Position numbers and translations under genes: made by a program. A stretch of DNA of 64,000 nucleotides. Source: Kaistia defluvii. Its GTDB lineage: Bacteria; Pseudomonadota; Alphaproteobacteria; Rhizobiales; Kaistiaceae. Within the stretch, counting starts at the first letter, position 1; the number at the start of each line of letters is the position of its first letter. The stretch is taken from positions 496,001-560,000 of the forward strand of contig NZ_JAPKNI010000001.1 in NCBI RefSeq assembly GCF_026343955.1, given 5' to 3'. The notes beneath the pieces were generated by a model. It searched no databases, had not been told where the DNA came from, and worked only from the letters and a program-made list of their open reading frames with translations. Positions 52,912-63,873 of the stretch are shown here, piece after piece.

Positions 52912-53668
52912 CTGGCAGCTCCGCATCGCCGTCCTCGTCTCGATCGGCCGCAACCCGGTGAGCGGCGCGGCGCGGCCGAACCGCAACGATCTGCTGGCGC
53001 TGGAACTGGCGCGCAAGGCCGGCGGCGAGGTCACGATCCTCCATGCCGGCGACCCGAACGAGCCCGCGCTGGCCGATTACCTCGCCTATAGCGCCGCACC
53101 GCTCGAGACCATTCCTCTGCCGGGCGGGCAGGACATCGTACCGGCGCTTGCCGCGCGCTTGCAGGGCTTCCACCTGATCCTGACCGGCAGCCGGACGGAA
53201 GGCGGCGAGGCCAGCGGCATGCTGCCCTATGCGCTGGCCAAGCGCCTCGGGCTGCCGATCGTGGCGCAGGCGCTGGATCTCGCCGTGGCCGAGGGCCAGG
53301 CCGAGATCACGCAATTCCTGCCGAAGGGCCAGCGCCGCCGCGTGACGGTTGGCCTTCCCGCGATCATCGCCGTGCATCCGATGGCGCCGCTCGCGCCGCG
53401 CTACAGCCATCTGCGCCGCGTCTCGGGCCAATCCGTGGCCTTACCGGCACCCGCCTTGACCGAATCCGCATCGACGGCATGGCGCACCGAACCGGCCAGG
53501 AAGCCGGTCGTGCTCAAGGCGGGGGAGAAGAAATCCGGCCATGCCCGCATGGCGGCGGCCATCACCAGCGAGAGCAAGGGCGGCACCCTCGTCACCGACG
53601 GCACCCCGGCCGAAAAGGCGCAGGCGATCCTCGCCTATCTGCGCAGCCACCGACTGATCGAGTTCTAG
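52904..53668 (+). CDS. etfB: Electron transfer flavoprotein beta subunit (dgc-associated)
   Basis: A 254-residue ETF beta subunit with IAVLVSIGRNPVSGAARPNRNDLLALELA at the start and the ETF signature region LILTGSRTEGGEASGMLPYALAKRLGLP, followed by QFLPKGQRRRVTVGLPAIIAVH. It pairs with EtfA to form the FAD-containing electron carrier specific to this operon. The ATG at 52904 lies eight bases inside etfA. It is the last gene of the dipeptidase-to-etfB unit. Its TAG stop forms part of an 11-base hairpin stem. Confidence 0.92.
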   Translation: MDSWQLRIAVLVSIGRNPVSGAARPNRNDLLALELARKAGGEVTILHAGDPNEPALADYLAYSAAPLETIPLPGGQDIVPALAARLQGFHLILTGSRTEGGEASGMLPYALAKRLGLPIVAQALDLAVAEGQAEITQFLPKGQRRRVTVGLPAIIAVHPMAPLAPRYSHLRRVSGQSVALPAPALTESASTAWRTEPARKPVVLKAGEKKSGHARMAAAITSESKGGTLVTDGTPAEKAQAILAYLRSHRLIEF

Positions 53669-53706
53669 AGCCTTTCACCGTTTCCCTGAAGCGGAGAAAG
53701 GCTCTA
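53666..53706 (+). terminator. Hairpin at the end of the dgc operon
   Basis: TAGAGCCTTTC (53666-53676) pairs perfectly with GAAAGGCTCTA (53696-53706). The left arm includes the etfB stop codon. It joins directly onto the dispersed repeat at 53720, so it may belong to the same composite intergenic element. It separates the convergent etfB and betA genes. Confidence 0.65.
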
Positions 53707-53719
53707 ACTCCTTGTGGGG

Positions 53720-53767
53720 TCGCGTTTTCTTCACGCGAACCGGTACCCACCTCGCTCGAAAACGCTC
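53720..53767. repeat. Dispersed intergenic palindromic repeat, copy B
   Basis: The same 48-base element as at 1002-1049, in the same orientation, differing at a few positions mostly in the centre (TACCCACC). It lies between the convergent etfB and betA genes, ten bases from the betA stop. Confidence 0.85.
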
Positions 53768-53777
53768 TAGGCGCGCC

Positions 53778-55448
53778 TCACCTTTGCGCCGTCCGCCAGT
53801 TCGCGGCGACGTGGTAGCGCGCCTGGGCAGCAACCAGCATCGGCCGGCCGAGGATATGGTCTGCCGCCTTCTCGCCGATCATGATCGTCGGCGCGTTGAG
53901 ATTGCCGGTCGTCACCGACGGCATGATCGAGCTGTCGACGACGCGCAGCCCCTCGACGCCGATCACCCGCGTTTCCGGATCGACCACCGCCATGCGATCA
54001 CTCGCCGCCCCCATCTTGCAGCTGCAGGAGGGGTGATAGGCGCTTTCGACCTTGGCGCGGATGAAGGCGTCGATGGCTTCGTCGCTGACCACATCCGCGC
54101 CCGGCTGGATCTCCCGCCCGCGATAGGGCGCGAAGGCCGGCTGGGCGAAGATCTCGCGCGTCAGCCGCACGCAGGCGCGCATCTCGGTCCAATCGTCGTC
54201 ATGGCTCATATAGTTGAAGCGGATGGTTGGATGGACATGCGGATCGCGCGAGGCGAGCTGGACATGGCCACGGCTCTTCGAGCGCATCGGCCCGACATGC
54301 GCCTGGAAGCCATGCTCTGAGGCAAGCCCGCTGCCGTCATAGGTCACGGCCATCGGCAGGAAATGGTACTGGATGTCGGGATAGCGGATGCCCGGGCGCG
54401 AGCGGATGAAGCCGCAGCTTTCGAAGTGGTTGCTGGCGCCGAGGCCGGTACCCGTGGTCAGCCACTGCGCCCCGACCATGCCCTTGCCGACCAGCCCGGA
54501 CCACGCATAGAGCGTGATCGGCTGCGTGCAGGCCATCTGGAAATAGAACTCCAGATGGTCCTGCAGATTCTCGCCGACACCCGGCCGGTCCGCGACCACC
54601 GGAATGTCCAGCGACTGCAGTTCACCGGCGGGACCAATGCCCGAGAGCTTCAGAAGCTGCGGCGAGTTGATCGGCCCGCCCGAGAGGATCACCTCGCGCC
54701 GGGCGCGGACCTCCCGGGAAACGCCGCCCTGCTCATAGCGGATGCCGACCGCGCGACGCCCCTCGAACAGGATCGCCGTCGCGAGCGCATGGGTTCGGAC
54801 CTCGAGATTGGCACGGGCCATGGCCGGCTTCAGAAAGGCGTTCGCCGTCGACCAGCGCACGCCATCTTTCACCGTCATGTCCATCCGGCCAAAGCCTTCC
54901 TGCTGCGCGCCATTGATGTCGTCGGTGGTGGGATAGCCGGCCTCGGCCGCCGCCTGGATGAAGGTCCTGTAGAGCGGGTTCTCCAGCGAGCCATAGCGGG
55001 TGGCGAGCGGCCCATCCTGGCCGCGCCAGTCGTCGCCGCCCTCCTCCCGCGCCTCGGCCCGGCGGAAATAGGGCAACACGTCGCGATAGCCCCAGCCGAC
55101 GGCGCCCTCCTCCTTCCAGCGTTCGAAATCGAGCGGATTGCCGCGCACATAGACGAGGCCGTTGATCGAGGACGATCCGCCCAGCACCTTGCCGCGCGGG
55201 CAGTGCAGCCGGCGCCCGTCGAGATGAGCCTCGGGCTCCGTCTCATAGCGCCAGCTGTAGCGCGCCATGTTCATCGGGATCGACAGCGCCGCCGGCATCT
55301 GGATCAGCATTGACCGATCGGAGCCGCCATATTCGAGCACGAGGACGGTATGGCGGCCATCCTCGGTCAGCCGGTTGGCCACAACCGAACCGGCGGAACC
55401 CGAGCCGACGACGATATAGTCGAAGCTTTCGGCGTTCCCGTTCGGCAC
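53778..55448 (-). CDS. betA: Choline dehydrogenase
   Basis: A 556-residue GMC flavoenzyme that oxidises choline to betaine aldehyde, passing electrons to the respiratory chain. The FAD motif is [17 protein letters not shown] at the N-terminus, the GMC signatures are [20 protein letters not shown] and [18 protein letters not shown], and the active-site His is in [11 protein letters not shown] with the C-terminal [21 protein letters not shown] precedes the GTG start at 55448; an ATG six bases after AGGAGG is out of frame. It lies downstream of the betI-betB fusion on the minus strand, separated by a hairpin and a dispersed repeat. Confidence 0.96.
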   Translation of the reverse strand: MPNGNAESFDYIVVGSGSAGSVVANRLTEDGRHTVLVLEYGGSDRSMLIQMPAALSIPMNMARYSWRYETEPEAHLDGRRLHCPRGKVLGGSSSINGLVYVRGNPLDFERWKEEGAVGWGYRDVLPYFRRAEAREEGGDDWRGQDGPLATRYGSLENPLYRTFIQAAAEAGYPTTDDINGAQQEGFGRMDMTVKDGVRWSTANAFLKPAMARANLEVRTHALATAILFEGRRAVGIRYEQGGVSREVRARREVILSGGPINSPQLLKLSGIGPAGELQSLDIPVVADRPGVGENLQDHLEFYFQMACTQPITLYAWSGLVGKGMVGAQWLTTGTGLGASNHFESCGFIRSRPGIRYPDIQYHFLPMAVTYDGSGLASEHGFQAHVGPMRSKSRGHVQLASRDPHVHPTIRFNYMSHDDDWTEMRACVRLTREIFAQPAFAPYRGREIQPGADVVSDEAIDAFIRAKVESAYHPSCSCKMGAASDRMAVVDPETRVIGVEGLRVVDSSIMPSVTTGNLNAPTIMIGEKAADHILGRPMLVAAQARYHVAANWRTAQR

Positions 55449-55461
55449 GGCATCCTCCTGA

Positions 55462-55508
55462 AGCGTTTTCGAGCGAAGTGGCCACCGGTTCGCGTGAAGA
55501 AAACGCGA
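55462..55508. repeat. Dispersed intergenic palindromic repeat, copy C (inverted)
   Basis: The reverse complement of the copies at 1002 and 53720, running AGCGTTTTCGAGCG to GAAGAAAACGCGA. It sits just upstream of the betA ribosome-binding site on the transcribed strand. Confidence 0.85.
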
Positions 55509-55524
55509 TCAAACAAAGAACTGG

Positions 55525-55559
55525 AGCCATTCCGTGTTTCCATGAAACACGGAATGGCT
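55525..55559 (-). terminator. Strong hairpin between betI-betB and betA
   Basis: Perfect 16-base arms (AGCCATTCCGTGTTTC and complement) enclose a 3-base loop, starting five bases after the betI-betB stop. There is no T-run. It may attenuate read-through into betA or protect the upstream mRNA end. Confidence 0.65.
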
Positions 55560-55564
55560 TGGAA

Positions 55565-57667
<2,103 letters not shown>

Positions 57668-57710
57668 GACATATCCCTTCCGCCATCAACCGGCCCCATG
57701 GTCCGGCATC

Positions 57711-57730
57711 TTGATTGAACAAGCAATCAA
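57711..57730. promoter_or_regulatory. Candidate BetI operator 1
   Basis: TTGATTG and CAATCAA form perfect 7-base arms around AACAAG, 44 bases upstream of the betIB start. The stretch 57714-57731 matches operator 2 at 15 of 18 positions. TetR-family repressors bind palindromes of this kind, and the ATTGAAC half-site fits what I remember of BetI sites. Confidence 0.6.
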
Positions 57731-57823
57731 TAATTGCGTGACGCGGGATACGCGAGCGCACTTCCGCAGCGTCATAAATGACGAAGAATGACTCGTTTGC
57801 TTAGAAACTCGGCTCTATCGAGC

Positions 57824-57841
57824 ATTGAACGAACAAACAAT
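57824..57841. promoter_or_regulatory. Candidate BetI operator 2
   Basis: ATTGAACGAACAAACAAT, flanked by C and G so that CATTG and CAATG pair. It is the same 18-base pattern as site 1 with three changes, placed 110 bases further upstream and closer to choX. Two sites could repress both divergent promoters. Confidence 0.55.
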
Positions 57842-58022
57842 GCGCGTTTCAGAGCGTCCTTTTTGGGGTTGATTGGGCAGATAACGAGGAGCGGTGGACA
57901 CATCGCCACGGGGACTATCACCAGATCCAATGTATAGGACGCTTCATCGCGCCCTGTGCTGCGCTATGCTTGGTGGAGAGCAGCGGCCGTTTCCGCATGG
58001 CCGCCCCTTGGGAGAATTCTGA

Positions 58023-58973
58023 ATGCTCAATTCGATCCTGTCGAAGTCCGTGGCGGTCGCGGCCTGCCTTGTTGCGCTCGCCGGCACCGCCCATGCGGCC
58101 GAGCCCGCTTCCTGCAAGACCGTGCGTTTCTCCGATGTCGGCTGGACCGACATTTCGGCGACCACCGGCCTGACTTCGCGCATCCTCACCGGGCTCGGCT
58201 ATACACCGAAGCTTCAGGTGCTGTCGGTGCCGGTCACCTACGCCTCGCTGAAGAACAAGGATATCGACGTCTTCCTCGGCAATTGGCTCCCCTCGATGGC
58301 CGCCGATCTGAAGCCCTATCAGGATGACGGCTCGGTAGAAGTGGTCGGCGTCAATCTCGAAGGCGCGAAATATACGCTCGCCGTGCCGAGCTACCTGTTC
58401 GACGAGGGACTGAAGACCTTTGCCGACATCGCCAAGTTCAAGGACAAGCTCGGGGGCAAGATCTACGGCATCGAGCCCGGCAATGACGGCAATCGCCTGA
58501 TCCTAGACATGATCAAGGCCAACAAGTTCGACCTCGGCTCGTTCGAACTGGTGGAATCCAGCGAACAGGGCATGCTCTCGCAGGTCGATCGCGCCGGTCG
58601 CCGCGAAGAGCCGATCGTCTTCCTCGGCTGGGCGCCCCATCCGATGAACGAGAAGTTCAAGATGGAATATCTCGACGGCGGCGATGACGTCTTCGGGCCG
58701 AATTTCGGCGGCGCGACGGTTTCGACCAGCGTTCGCAAGGGCTTCCTCGAAGAATGCCCGAATGTCGGCGCGCTGATCAAGAACATGAAGTTCACCCTGC
58801 CGATCGAAGGCCAGGTCATGTCCAGCATCCTCGATGGCGGACTGGACCCGGACGCGGCCGCCACCGCCTGGCTCAAGGCCAATCCGGCCGCGCTCGACGG
58901 CTGGCTTGCCGGCGTCAACACGATCGACGGCCAGCCCGGCCTGCCGGCCGTCAAGAAGAGCCTCGGCCTCTGA
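58023..58973 (+). CDS. choX: Choline-binding protein of the ChoXWV transporter
   Basis: A 316-residue periplasmic binding protein with a signal peptide cleaved after AHA near residue 25. The aromatic cage known from Sinorhizobium ChoX (W43, W90, Y119, W205 plus D45 and N156, from memory) is reproduced with a constant offset of two: W41, W88, Y117, W203, D43 and N154. This strongly supports choline as ligand. It is divergent from betIB. A perfect UUCG-loop hairpin lies between it and choW and may keep its mRNA more abundant than that of the membrane parts. Confidence 0.95.
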   Translation: MLNSILSKSVAVAACLVALAGTAHAAEPASCKTVRFSDVGWTDISATTGLTSRILTGLGYTPKLQVLSVPVTYASLKNKDIDVFLGNWLPSMAADLKPYQDDGSVEVVGVNLEGAKYTLAVPSYLFDEGLKTFADIAKFKDKLGGKIYGIEPGNDGNRLILDMIKANKFDLGSFELVESSEQGMLSQVDRAGRREEPIVFLGWAPHPMNEKFKMEYLDGGDDVFGPNFGGATVSTSVRKGFLEECPNVGALIKNMKFTLPIEGQVMSSILDGGLDPDAAATAWLKANPAALDGWLAGVNTIDGQPGLPAVKKSLGL

Positions 58974-58989
58974 CCTAAATCCCGCCCCT

Positions 58990-59015
58990 GTCGACGCCGG
59001 TTCGCCGGCGTCGAC
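58990..59015 (+). promoter_or_regulatory. UUCG-loop hairpin between choX and choW
   Basis: GTCGACGCCGG pairs perfectly with CCGGCGTCGAC around the loop TTCG (an exceptionally stable tetraloop in RNA). It starts 17 bases after the choX stop and 75 bases before choW. Such structures after binding-protein genes commonly act as mRNA stabilisers or partial terminators. Confidence 0.7.
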
Positions 59016-59089
59016 ATCGAACGCACTGCAAGACCGGGCGAGAATGCGACCGCCCGGACGGTCTCTAACGACCGCCGGAGACCCTTCCC

Positions 59090-59941
59090 ATGTATAGCTG
59101 GCTGACCGAGCACAAGATCCCGCTGGGCTCCTGGATCAAGACCTTCGTCGACTTCCTCAATCTGCACGCGCAGGGGCTGTTCGACTTCATCTCGCTGGTG
59201 CTCGGCTCGCTGATCGACGGCCTGACCAATCTGCTGATCCTGACGCCGCCGCTTCTGCTCATCGCCATCTTCGGCGCGATCGCCTATGCGCTGCATCGCT
59301 CGATCCGCCTGACCGCCTTCACGGTCATCGCCTTCCTGCTGGTGATCAATCTCGGCTACTGGCAGGCGACGCTCGAGACGCTCTCGCTGGTGATCTGGGC
59401 TACCGTCGTCTGCGTCGTCGTCGGCGTGCCGATCGGCATCGCCGCCGCGCACCGGCCCTGGCTCTATGCCGGCATCCGGCCGATCCTCGACCTGATGCAG
59501 ACCATCCCGACCTTCGTCTATCTGATCCCTACCCTGGTTCTGTTCGGTCTCGGCGCCGTGCCCGGCCTGATCTCGACCGTGATCTTCGCGATTCCCGCGC
59601 CGATCCGCCTGACCCATCTCGGCATCTCCTCGGTACCGAGCCAGTTGCAGGAGGCCGGCAAGGCCTTCGGCGCCACGCGGCGGCAGCTGCTCTACAAGGT
59701 CGAACTGCCCCATGCGATGCCGACGATCATGGCCGGCGTCACCCAATGCATCATGCTGTCGCTTTCCATGGTGGTGATCGCCGCCCTCGTCGGCGCGGAC
59801 GGGCTGGGCAAGCCGGTGGTGCGCGCCCTCAATTCCGTCAATATCGGCATGGGCTTCGAGGCAGGCGCGGCCATCGTGCTGCTCGCCATCGTGCTCGACC
59901 GCGTCTGCAAGCGCCGAGAGCCCAAAGCGGGGAAGCGCTGA
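59090..59941 (+). CDS. choW: Choline ABC transporter permease
   Basis: A 283-residue ProW/OpuAB-type permease. Five or six hydrophobic helices include NLLILTPPLLLIAIFGAIAYAL and FTVIAFLLVINLGYW. The conserved loop EAGKAFGATRRQLLYKVELPHAMPTIMAGV is the EAA motif that contacts the ATPase. It forms the choline channel of ChoXWV in the inner membrane. It lies 116 bases after choX and one base before choV. Confidence 0.95.
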   Translation: MYSWLTEHKIPLGSWIKTFVDFLNLHAQGLFDFISLVLGSLIDGLTNLLILTPPLLLIAIFGAIAYALHRSIRLTAFTVIAFLLVINLGYWQATLETLSLVIWATVVCVVVGVPIGIAAAHRPWLYAGIRPILDLMQTIPTFVYLIPTLVLFGLGAVPGLISTVIFAIPAPIRLTHLGISSVPSQLQEAGKAFGATRRQLLYKVELPHAMPTIMAGVTQCIMLSLSMVVIAALVGADGLGKPVVRALNSVNIGMGFEAGAAIVLLAIVLDRVCKRREPKAGKR

Positions 59942-59942
59942 G

Positions 59943-61121
59943 ATGGCGGCGATCGAATTCCGCGATGTCGACATCGTCTTCGGCGACCGCCAGAAGGAAG
60001 CGCTGGCGCTGATCGACAAGGGCGCGACACGCGACGAGATCCTGGTCCAGACCGGCTCGGTGCTTGGCGCCGCCGGCGTCAACCTGACGGTCGAACGCGG
60101 CGAGATCTGCGTGCTGATGGGGCTTTCCGGCTCCGGCAAATCCACGGTGCTCCGCGCCGTCAACGGCCTCAACACGGTGGCGCGCGGCAGCGTTTCGGTC
60201 TCGCACGACGGCAAGCCCGTCGACGTGGCGGCCTGCGGCGAGGCCATGCTGCGCGAGATCCGCATGCGCACCGTCTCGATGGTGTTCCAGCAATTCGGCC
60301 TCCTGCCCTGGCGCTCGGTGCGGGAAAATGTCGGTTTCGGCCTGGAGATCCGCGGCATTGCGAAAGACGAGCGCAAACGCATCGTCGACGAGAAGCTTGC
60401 CATGGTCGGGCTGACGCAATGGGCCGACAAGCACGCGCATGAACTTTCCGGCGGCATGCAGCAGCGCGTCGGGCTGGCGCGCGCCTTCGCGACCGATGCC
60501 GACATCCTCTTGATGGACGAGCCTTTTTCGGCGCTCGATCCGCTGATCCGCGACAAGATGCAGGACGAGTTGCTCAGCCTGCAGAGCCGGATCCAGAAGA
60601 CCATCCTGTTCGTCAGCCACGACCTCGACGAGGCGATGAAGCTCGGCAACAAGATCGCCATCCTGGAGGGCGGCCGCATCGTCCAGGCCGGCACGGCGGA
60701 AGAAATCCTGCTCCGCCCGGCCAACGCCTATGTCGCCGAATTCGTCAAGCATACCAACCCGTTGAACGTGCTGCGCGGCCGTTCGGTGATGACGCCGGCC
60801 CGGGCGCTGCGCCGCGCCGAGGGCGCCGTCCTGCTCGACCGCGAGGGCCTGGTCCGCATCCGCGTCGACGCCGCAGACCGGCCGGTCGGCGTGGAGGTGA
60901 ATGGCTGCGAGGGCAAGCTCGGCGTCGTCGAGGGCGATGCGGCCCACTTCGACACGCCCTGCGATATCATCGTCGCGCCGGTGGATCTCAAGCTCAACGC
61001 GGCGATCGCGCTGAAGCGGCAATCCGACCACCCGATCGTTTTCGTCGACCAGTTGGGCCGCCTCGCCGGCCTTTGCGGCGACGACGAGATCTATGCGAGC
61101 CTGCTCCGCCGAAACGCCTAA
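59943..61121 (+). CDS. choV: Choline ABC transporter ATP-binding protein
   Basis: A 392-residue ProV/OpuAA-type ATPase. It has Walker A MGLSGSGKSTVLRAV, Q-loop FQQFGLLPWRSVREN, signature LSGGMQQRVGLARA, Walker B ILLMDEPFSALDP and H-loop VSHDLDEAM. The C-terminal 110 residues (from about NPLNVLRGRS) form the domain that replaces CBS repeats in ChoV-type proteins. The family opening, with GDRQKEALALIDKGATRDEILVQTG in two blocks, is typical of choline/betaine importers. It ends the choXWV unit and is convergent, three bases apart, with the M24 peptidase gene. Confidence 0.95.
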   Translation: MAAIEFRDVDIVFGDRQKEALALIDKGATRDEILVQTGSVLGAAGVNLTVERGEICVLMGLSGSGKSTVLRAVNGLNTVARGSVSVSHDGKPVDVAACGEAMLREIRMRTVSMVFQQFGLLPWRSVRENVGFGLEIRGIAKDERKRIVDEKLAMVGLTQWADKHAHELSGGMQQRVGLARAFATDADILLMDEPFSALDPLIRDKMQDELLSLQSRIQKTILFVSHDLDEAMKLGNKIAILEGGRIVQAGTAEEILLRPANAYVAEFVKHTNPLNVLRGRSVMTPARALRRAEGAVLLDREGLVRIRVDAADRPVGVEVNGCEGKLGVVEGDAAHFDTPCDIIVAPVDLKLNAAIALKRQSDHPIVFVDQLGRLAGLCGDDEIYASLLRRNA

Positions 61122-61124
61122 GCC

Positions 61125-62303
61125 TCAGACAATTTTGACGATTTCCGTCTGGGTTGGGGTCGTCACCGTGGGTCCGGCGACGGGATCGAGGAAGACATTG
61201 ATCTCCAGCCGGACGCCGAATTCCGGCAGATAGATCGCCGGTTCAATGGAAAAGCCGGTGCGCGGCAGGATACGGCGGGTGTCGTGGGTCTCGAGGTTAT
61301 CGAGATTGACGCCGAGCCCGTGCAGCCGCTTGCCCGGCCCCATGCTGTGGCCGGTGCGGTGATGAAAATTGTCGCCATAGCCAGCGGCTTCGATGATGCC
61401 GCGCGCCACATCGTCGACCTGCCAGCCTTCCAGCGTCTTGCCGTTTTCCCAAGCGGTTTCAATCGCTTGCAGCGCGGCGTCGCGGGCGTGGCGGACGATG
61501 TCGAAGACGGCCTGAAGCTTTTCCGGGATAACCGCGCCGGCATAGGCGCCCCAGGCGATGTCGGAATAGACGTTGCGCTCGCCGGGATAACGCGCCCAGA
61601 AATCGATCAGCAGCCAGTCGCCGGCGCCAATCGTCGCCGATCCCTCCGGCTTGGGCTCGTAGGAGACGATGCCGGAATGGCCGTTGACCTGCACCACCGG
61701 CTGGCCTTCCGTCTCCAGGCCGAGGCGGTCGAACTCGGAAAAAATGAACTGCTGCAGCTCATATTCTGTTAGCGGCTTGTTAACCGCGATGGCGGTTTTC
61801 GCCCGGTCGAAGGCGGCGTCCTTGATGCCGGCGACGACGACGCAGGCGCGCTTGTGGGACTCGATCGCAAAATCGTCCCAGGCGGCGGCCGAGACCTGGA
61901 ACAGATCGGCCGAGGTGACGATCCGGTAGTCCCAGCTCCGCAGCAGCTCGACCGTGCCGGCATCGGCCCAGGCGACCGTCGGCACGCCGCCCTCCTCCGA
62001 ATATTCGAGCGCGAGCGTCTTGGCCCCTCCGAGCAAGTCGCGCAGCATCGCCCGCATCTCGACCCAGCCGCGGAAGATCCGCTTGTCGATTTCGACGTCG
62101 TGGAAGAAGAACTGGTCGACGGTATGGATGAGCAGCACCGGCGAACCGGATCGCGGCACGATCAGGAAGGCGCGGCGGGTCGGGTTTCGGACGACGCCCA
62201 GGATGTGCCAGAGCAGCGGATTGCTGCCGCGATAATCGACCAGCAACCAGGCATCGATGCCCTCTGCCTGCATGAAGCGCTGGGCGGCGTCGAGATTGAA
62301 CAT
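61125..62303 (-). CDS. M24 family peptidase (Xaa-Pro peptidase-like)
   Basis: A 392-residue creatinase/aminopeptidase P-fold protein. The N-terminal creatinase-type domain (MFNLDAAQRFMQAEGIDAWLL) is followed by the pita-bread domain with metal-ligand-like residues: two Asp in LLIDFWARYPGERNVYSD, His in HHRTGHSMGPG, Glu in FSIEPAIYLPEFG and Glu in VRLEINVF. The spacing of the first two Asp is a few residues longer than usual. The metals argue for a peptidase or amidohydrolase rather than true creatinase. GAGG precedes the ATG at 62303. It is not obviously part of choline metabolism, despite its position. Confidence 0.88.
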   Translation of the reverse strand: MFNLDAAQRFMQAEGIDAWLLVDYRGSNPLLWHILGVVRNPTRRAFLIVPRSGSPVLLIHTVDQFFFHDVEIDKRIFRGWVEMRAMLRDLLGGAKTLALEYSEEGGVPTVAWADAGTVELLRSWDYRIVTSADLFQVSAAAWDDFAIESHKRACVVVAGIKDAAFDRAKTAIAVNKPLTEYELQQFIFSEFDRLGLETEGQPVVQVNGHSGIVSYEPKPEGSATIGAGDWLLIDFWARYPGERNVYSDIAWGAYAGAVIPEKLQAVFDIVRHARDAALQAIETAWENGKTLEGWQVDDVARGIIEAAGYGDNFHHRTGHSMGPGKRLHGLGVNLDNLETHDTRRILPRTGFSIEPAIYLPEFGVRLEINVFLDPVAGPTVTTPTQTEIVKIV

Positions 62304-62329
62304 GGTGGTCCTCAGGCTCAGTCGGACTC

Positions 62330-62438
62330 CCTCTCCCTCTGGGATAGGCGTGGGGTGAGGGTCTTGCTTGTTCGTCAGCCGGGTTAAAGGAAGAAAGCCT
62401 CTCACCCAACCCTCTCCCGCGGGCGGGAGAGGGCTGGG
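62330..62438. repeat. Palindromic intergenic element between two minus-strand genes
   Basis: The 142-base gap contains CCCAACCCTCTCCC (62405) pairing with GGGAGAGGGCTGGG (ending 62438) with one mismatch, and the related CTCCCTCTCCCTCTGGGA sequence near 62330. The CTCTCCC...GGGAGAG composition matches the elements at 39825 and 63839, so they seem to be one family. Confidence 0.6.
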
Positions 62439-62445
62439 TAGAGCC

Positions 62446-63816
62446 CTATCCCCTCCAGAACGTCCTTCCCGGATGGTCGTCGCGCAATTGCCTCTGGCCT
62501 TTGCCATAGAGGCTCTCGCGGAAGGTCGAGCCCTCATAGCCCGGCCGCATCAGGCCGCGGCGGCGCAGTTCCGGCACGACATATTTCACTGTGTCGACGA
62601 AAGTGCCGGGGCGGATGGCGTAGGTGATGTTGAAGCCGTCGAGGTCGGCGATCTCGGCCCAGCGCTGCATCTCGTCGGCGATCGTCTTGCCGGAACCGAC
62701 GAATTTCGGCCCCATGCCGCCGACGCCCATGTAATGGGCGATGTCGCGCAGCGTCCAGACGATGTCGGGATCGGCGTCCGAAAACAGATGCCGGGCGAAA
62801 TGCGAGGCGTTCGGGTTGATCTCCGTCAGCGGCATGTCCGGATCGAATCTCGAAACGTCGAGGCCGACCGGGCCGGCAAACTGCACCATCGCCCCCTCGT
62901 AATCGGCATAGGACAGCAATTCGGCATATTTCTCCTCCGCCTCGCCATCGGTTTCGGCGGCGATGATGGTGGTGACGGCGAACGCCTTGATGCTGCGCGG
63001 GTCGCGGCCGAGCGCCGCGGCGCGGGCGCGTACATTGGCGACGACAGGCGCGATCACCTCCGGCCGCGTGCCGTGCACGAAGACGCCCTCGGCATGGGTA
63101 GCGGCGAATTGCTGGCCGCGTGACGACGAACCGGCCTGGAAGAGCACAGGCGTTCTCTGCGGCGACGGCTCGGCGATGAAGGCGTCCGGGACAGTGAAGT
63201 AGCGGCCCTGATGCGCGATCGGATGCACCTTGGACGGATCGACATAGACGCCCCTCGCCTTGTCGATGACGACGGCATCGTCCTCCCAGGAGCCCTCCCA
63301 GAGCTTGTAGAGCACCTCCATGAACTCATCGCCGCGATCATAGCGCTCGTCATGCGAGAGTTGCTCGCCGGGGCCGAGATTGCGGGCGGCGCTGTCGAGA
63401 TACGACGTGACGATATTCCAGCCGATGCGTCCCTGGCTCGCATGGTCGAGGCTCGTCATCTTGCGGGCGAAAGAATAGGGCTGCTCGTAGGTGAGCGAGA
63501 CGGTCGCGGCGAAGCCGAGGTTCGTCGTCACCGCCGCCATGGCGGAAATGACCGAGAGCGGGTCGTTGATCGGCACCTGCGTCGCGGTGCGAAGCGCCGC
63601 GTCCGGCTTGCCCTGATAGACGTCCAGCATGCCGAGCACGTCGGCCAGGAAGATCGAGTCGAACCCCGCCCCTTCCAGCATCACGGCCAGTTCCGTCCAG
63701 TAGGTCAGGTCCTTGTAGCGATGCGACTGGTCCTCGGGATGACGCCACAGGCCGGACGAGATGTTGACCGGCGAGCAGTTCTCGAAGGCGTTCAGATGAA
63801 TCGTTCGGGCGGTCAT
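62446..63816 (-). CDS. LLM-class flavin-dependent monooxygenase (NtaA/SnaA/DszA type)
   Basis: A 456-residue FMNH2-dependent monooxygenase of the bacterial luciferase-like class C. Family segments are ENCSPVNISSGLWRHPEDQSHRYKDLTYW (in two blocks), FLADVLGMLDVY, GRIGWNIVTSYLDSAARNLG, YVDPSKVHPIAHQGRYFTV and QAGSSSRGQQFAA. Members oxidise aminocarboxylates such as nitrilotriacetate, sulfonated compounds or dibenzothiophene sulfone using FMNH2 from a separate reductase. No flavin reductase is visible in the window. The substrate is unknown. It follows, on the minus strand, an unidentified gene that enters from the right. Confidence 0.9.
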   Translation of the reverse strand: MTARTIHLNAFENCSPVNISSGLWRHPEDQSHRYKDLTYWTELAVMLEGAGFDSIFLADVLGMLDVYQGKPDAALRTATQVPINDPLSVISAMAAVTTNLGFAATVSLTYEQPYSFARKMTSLDHASQGRIGWNIVTSYLDSAARNLGPGEQLSHDERYDRGDEFMEVLYKLWEGSWEDDAVVIDKARGVYVDPSKVHPIAHQGRYFTVPDAFIAEPSPQRTPVLFQAGSSSRGQQFAATHAEGVFVHGTRPEVIAPVVANVRARAAALGRDPRSIKAFAVTTIIAAETDGEAEEKYAELLSYADYEGAMVQFAGPVGLDVSRFDPDMPLTEINPNASHFARHLFSDADPDIVWTLRDIAHYMGVGGMGPKFVGSGKTIADEMQRWAEIADLDGFNITYAIRPGTFVDTVKYVVPELRRRGLMRPGYEGSTFRESLYGKGQRQLRDDHPGRTFWRG

Positions 63817-63838
63817 GCGCGGTTCCCGGTGCTGGCTT

Positions 63839-63865
63839 CTCCCCTCTCCCTGAGGGAGAGGGGAG
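63839..63865. repeat. Short perfect palindrome (CTCTCCCT family)
   Basis: CTCCCCTCTCCCT and AGGGAGAGGGGAG form 13-base arms around a single G. The core of 19 bases is shared with the left arm of the soxB-soxD element at 39825. It lies 23 bases upstream of the LLM monooxygenase start. Confidence 0.65.
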
Positions 63866-63873
63866 GAACAGTA

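Larger units (their letters stand above)
57668..58022. promoter_or_regulatory. Divergent betIB-choX control region
   Basis: The 355-base gap between betIB (minus) and choX (plus) is AT-richer than its surroundings and contains no gene. It holds two related operator-like sites (57714-57731 and 57824-57841). GGGAG lies nine bases before the choX ATG. The position suits joint control of choline uptake and oxidation. Confidence 0.6.

Noticed and set aside
61125-62303. Creatinase producing sarcosine for the adjacent pathway
   Set aside because: Attractive by position, but the protein keeps metal-ligand-type Asp, His and Glu residues that true creatinase does not use, so a peptidase-like enzyme is more likely.
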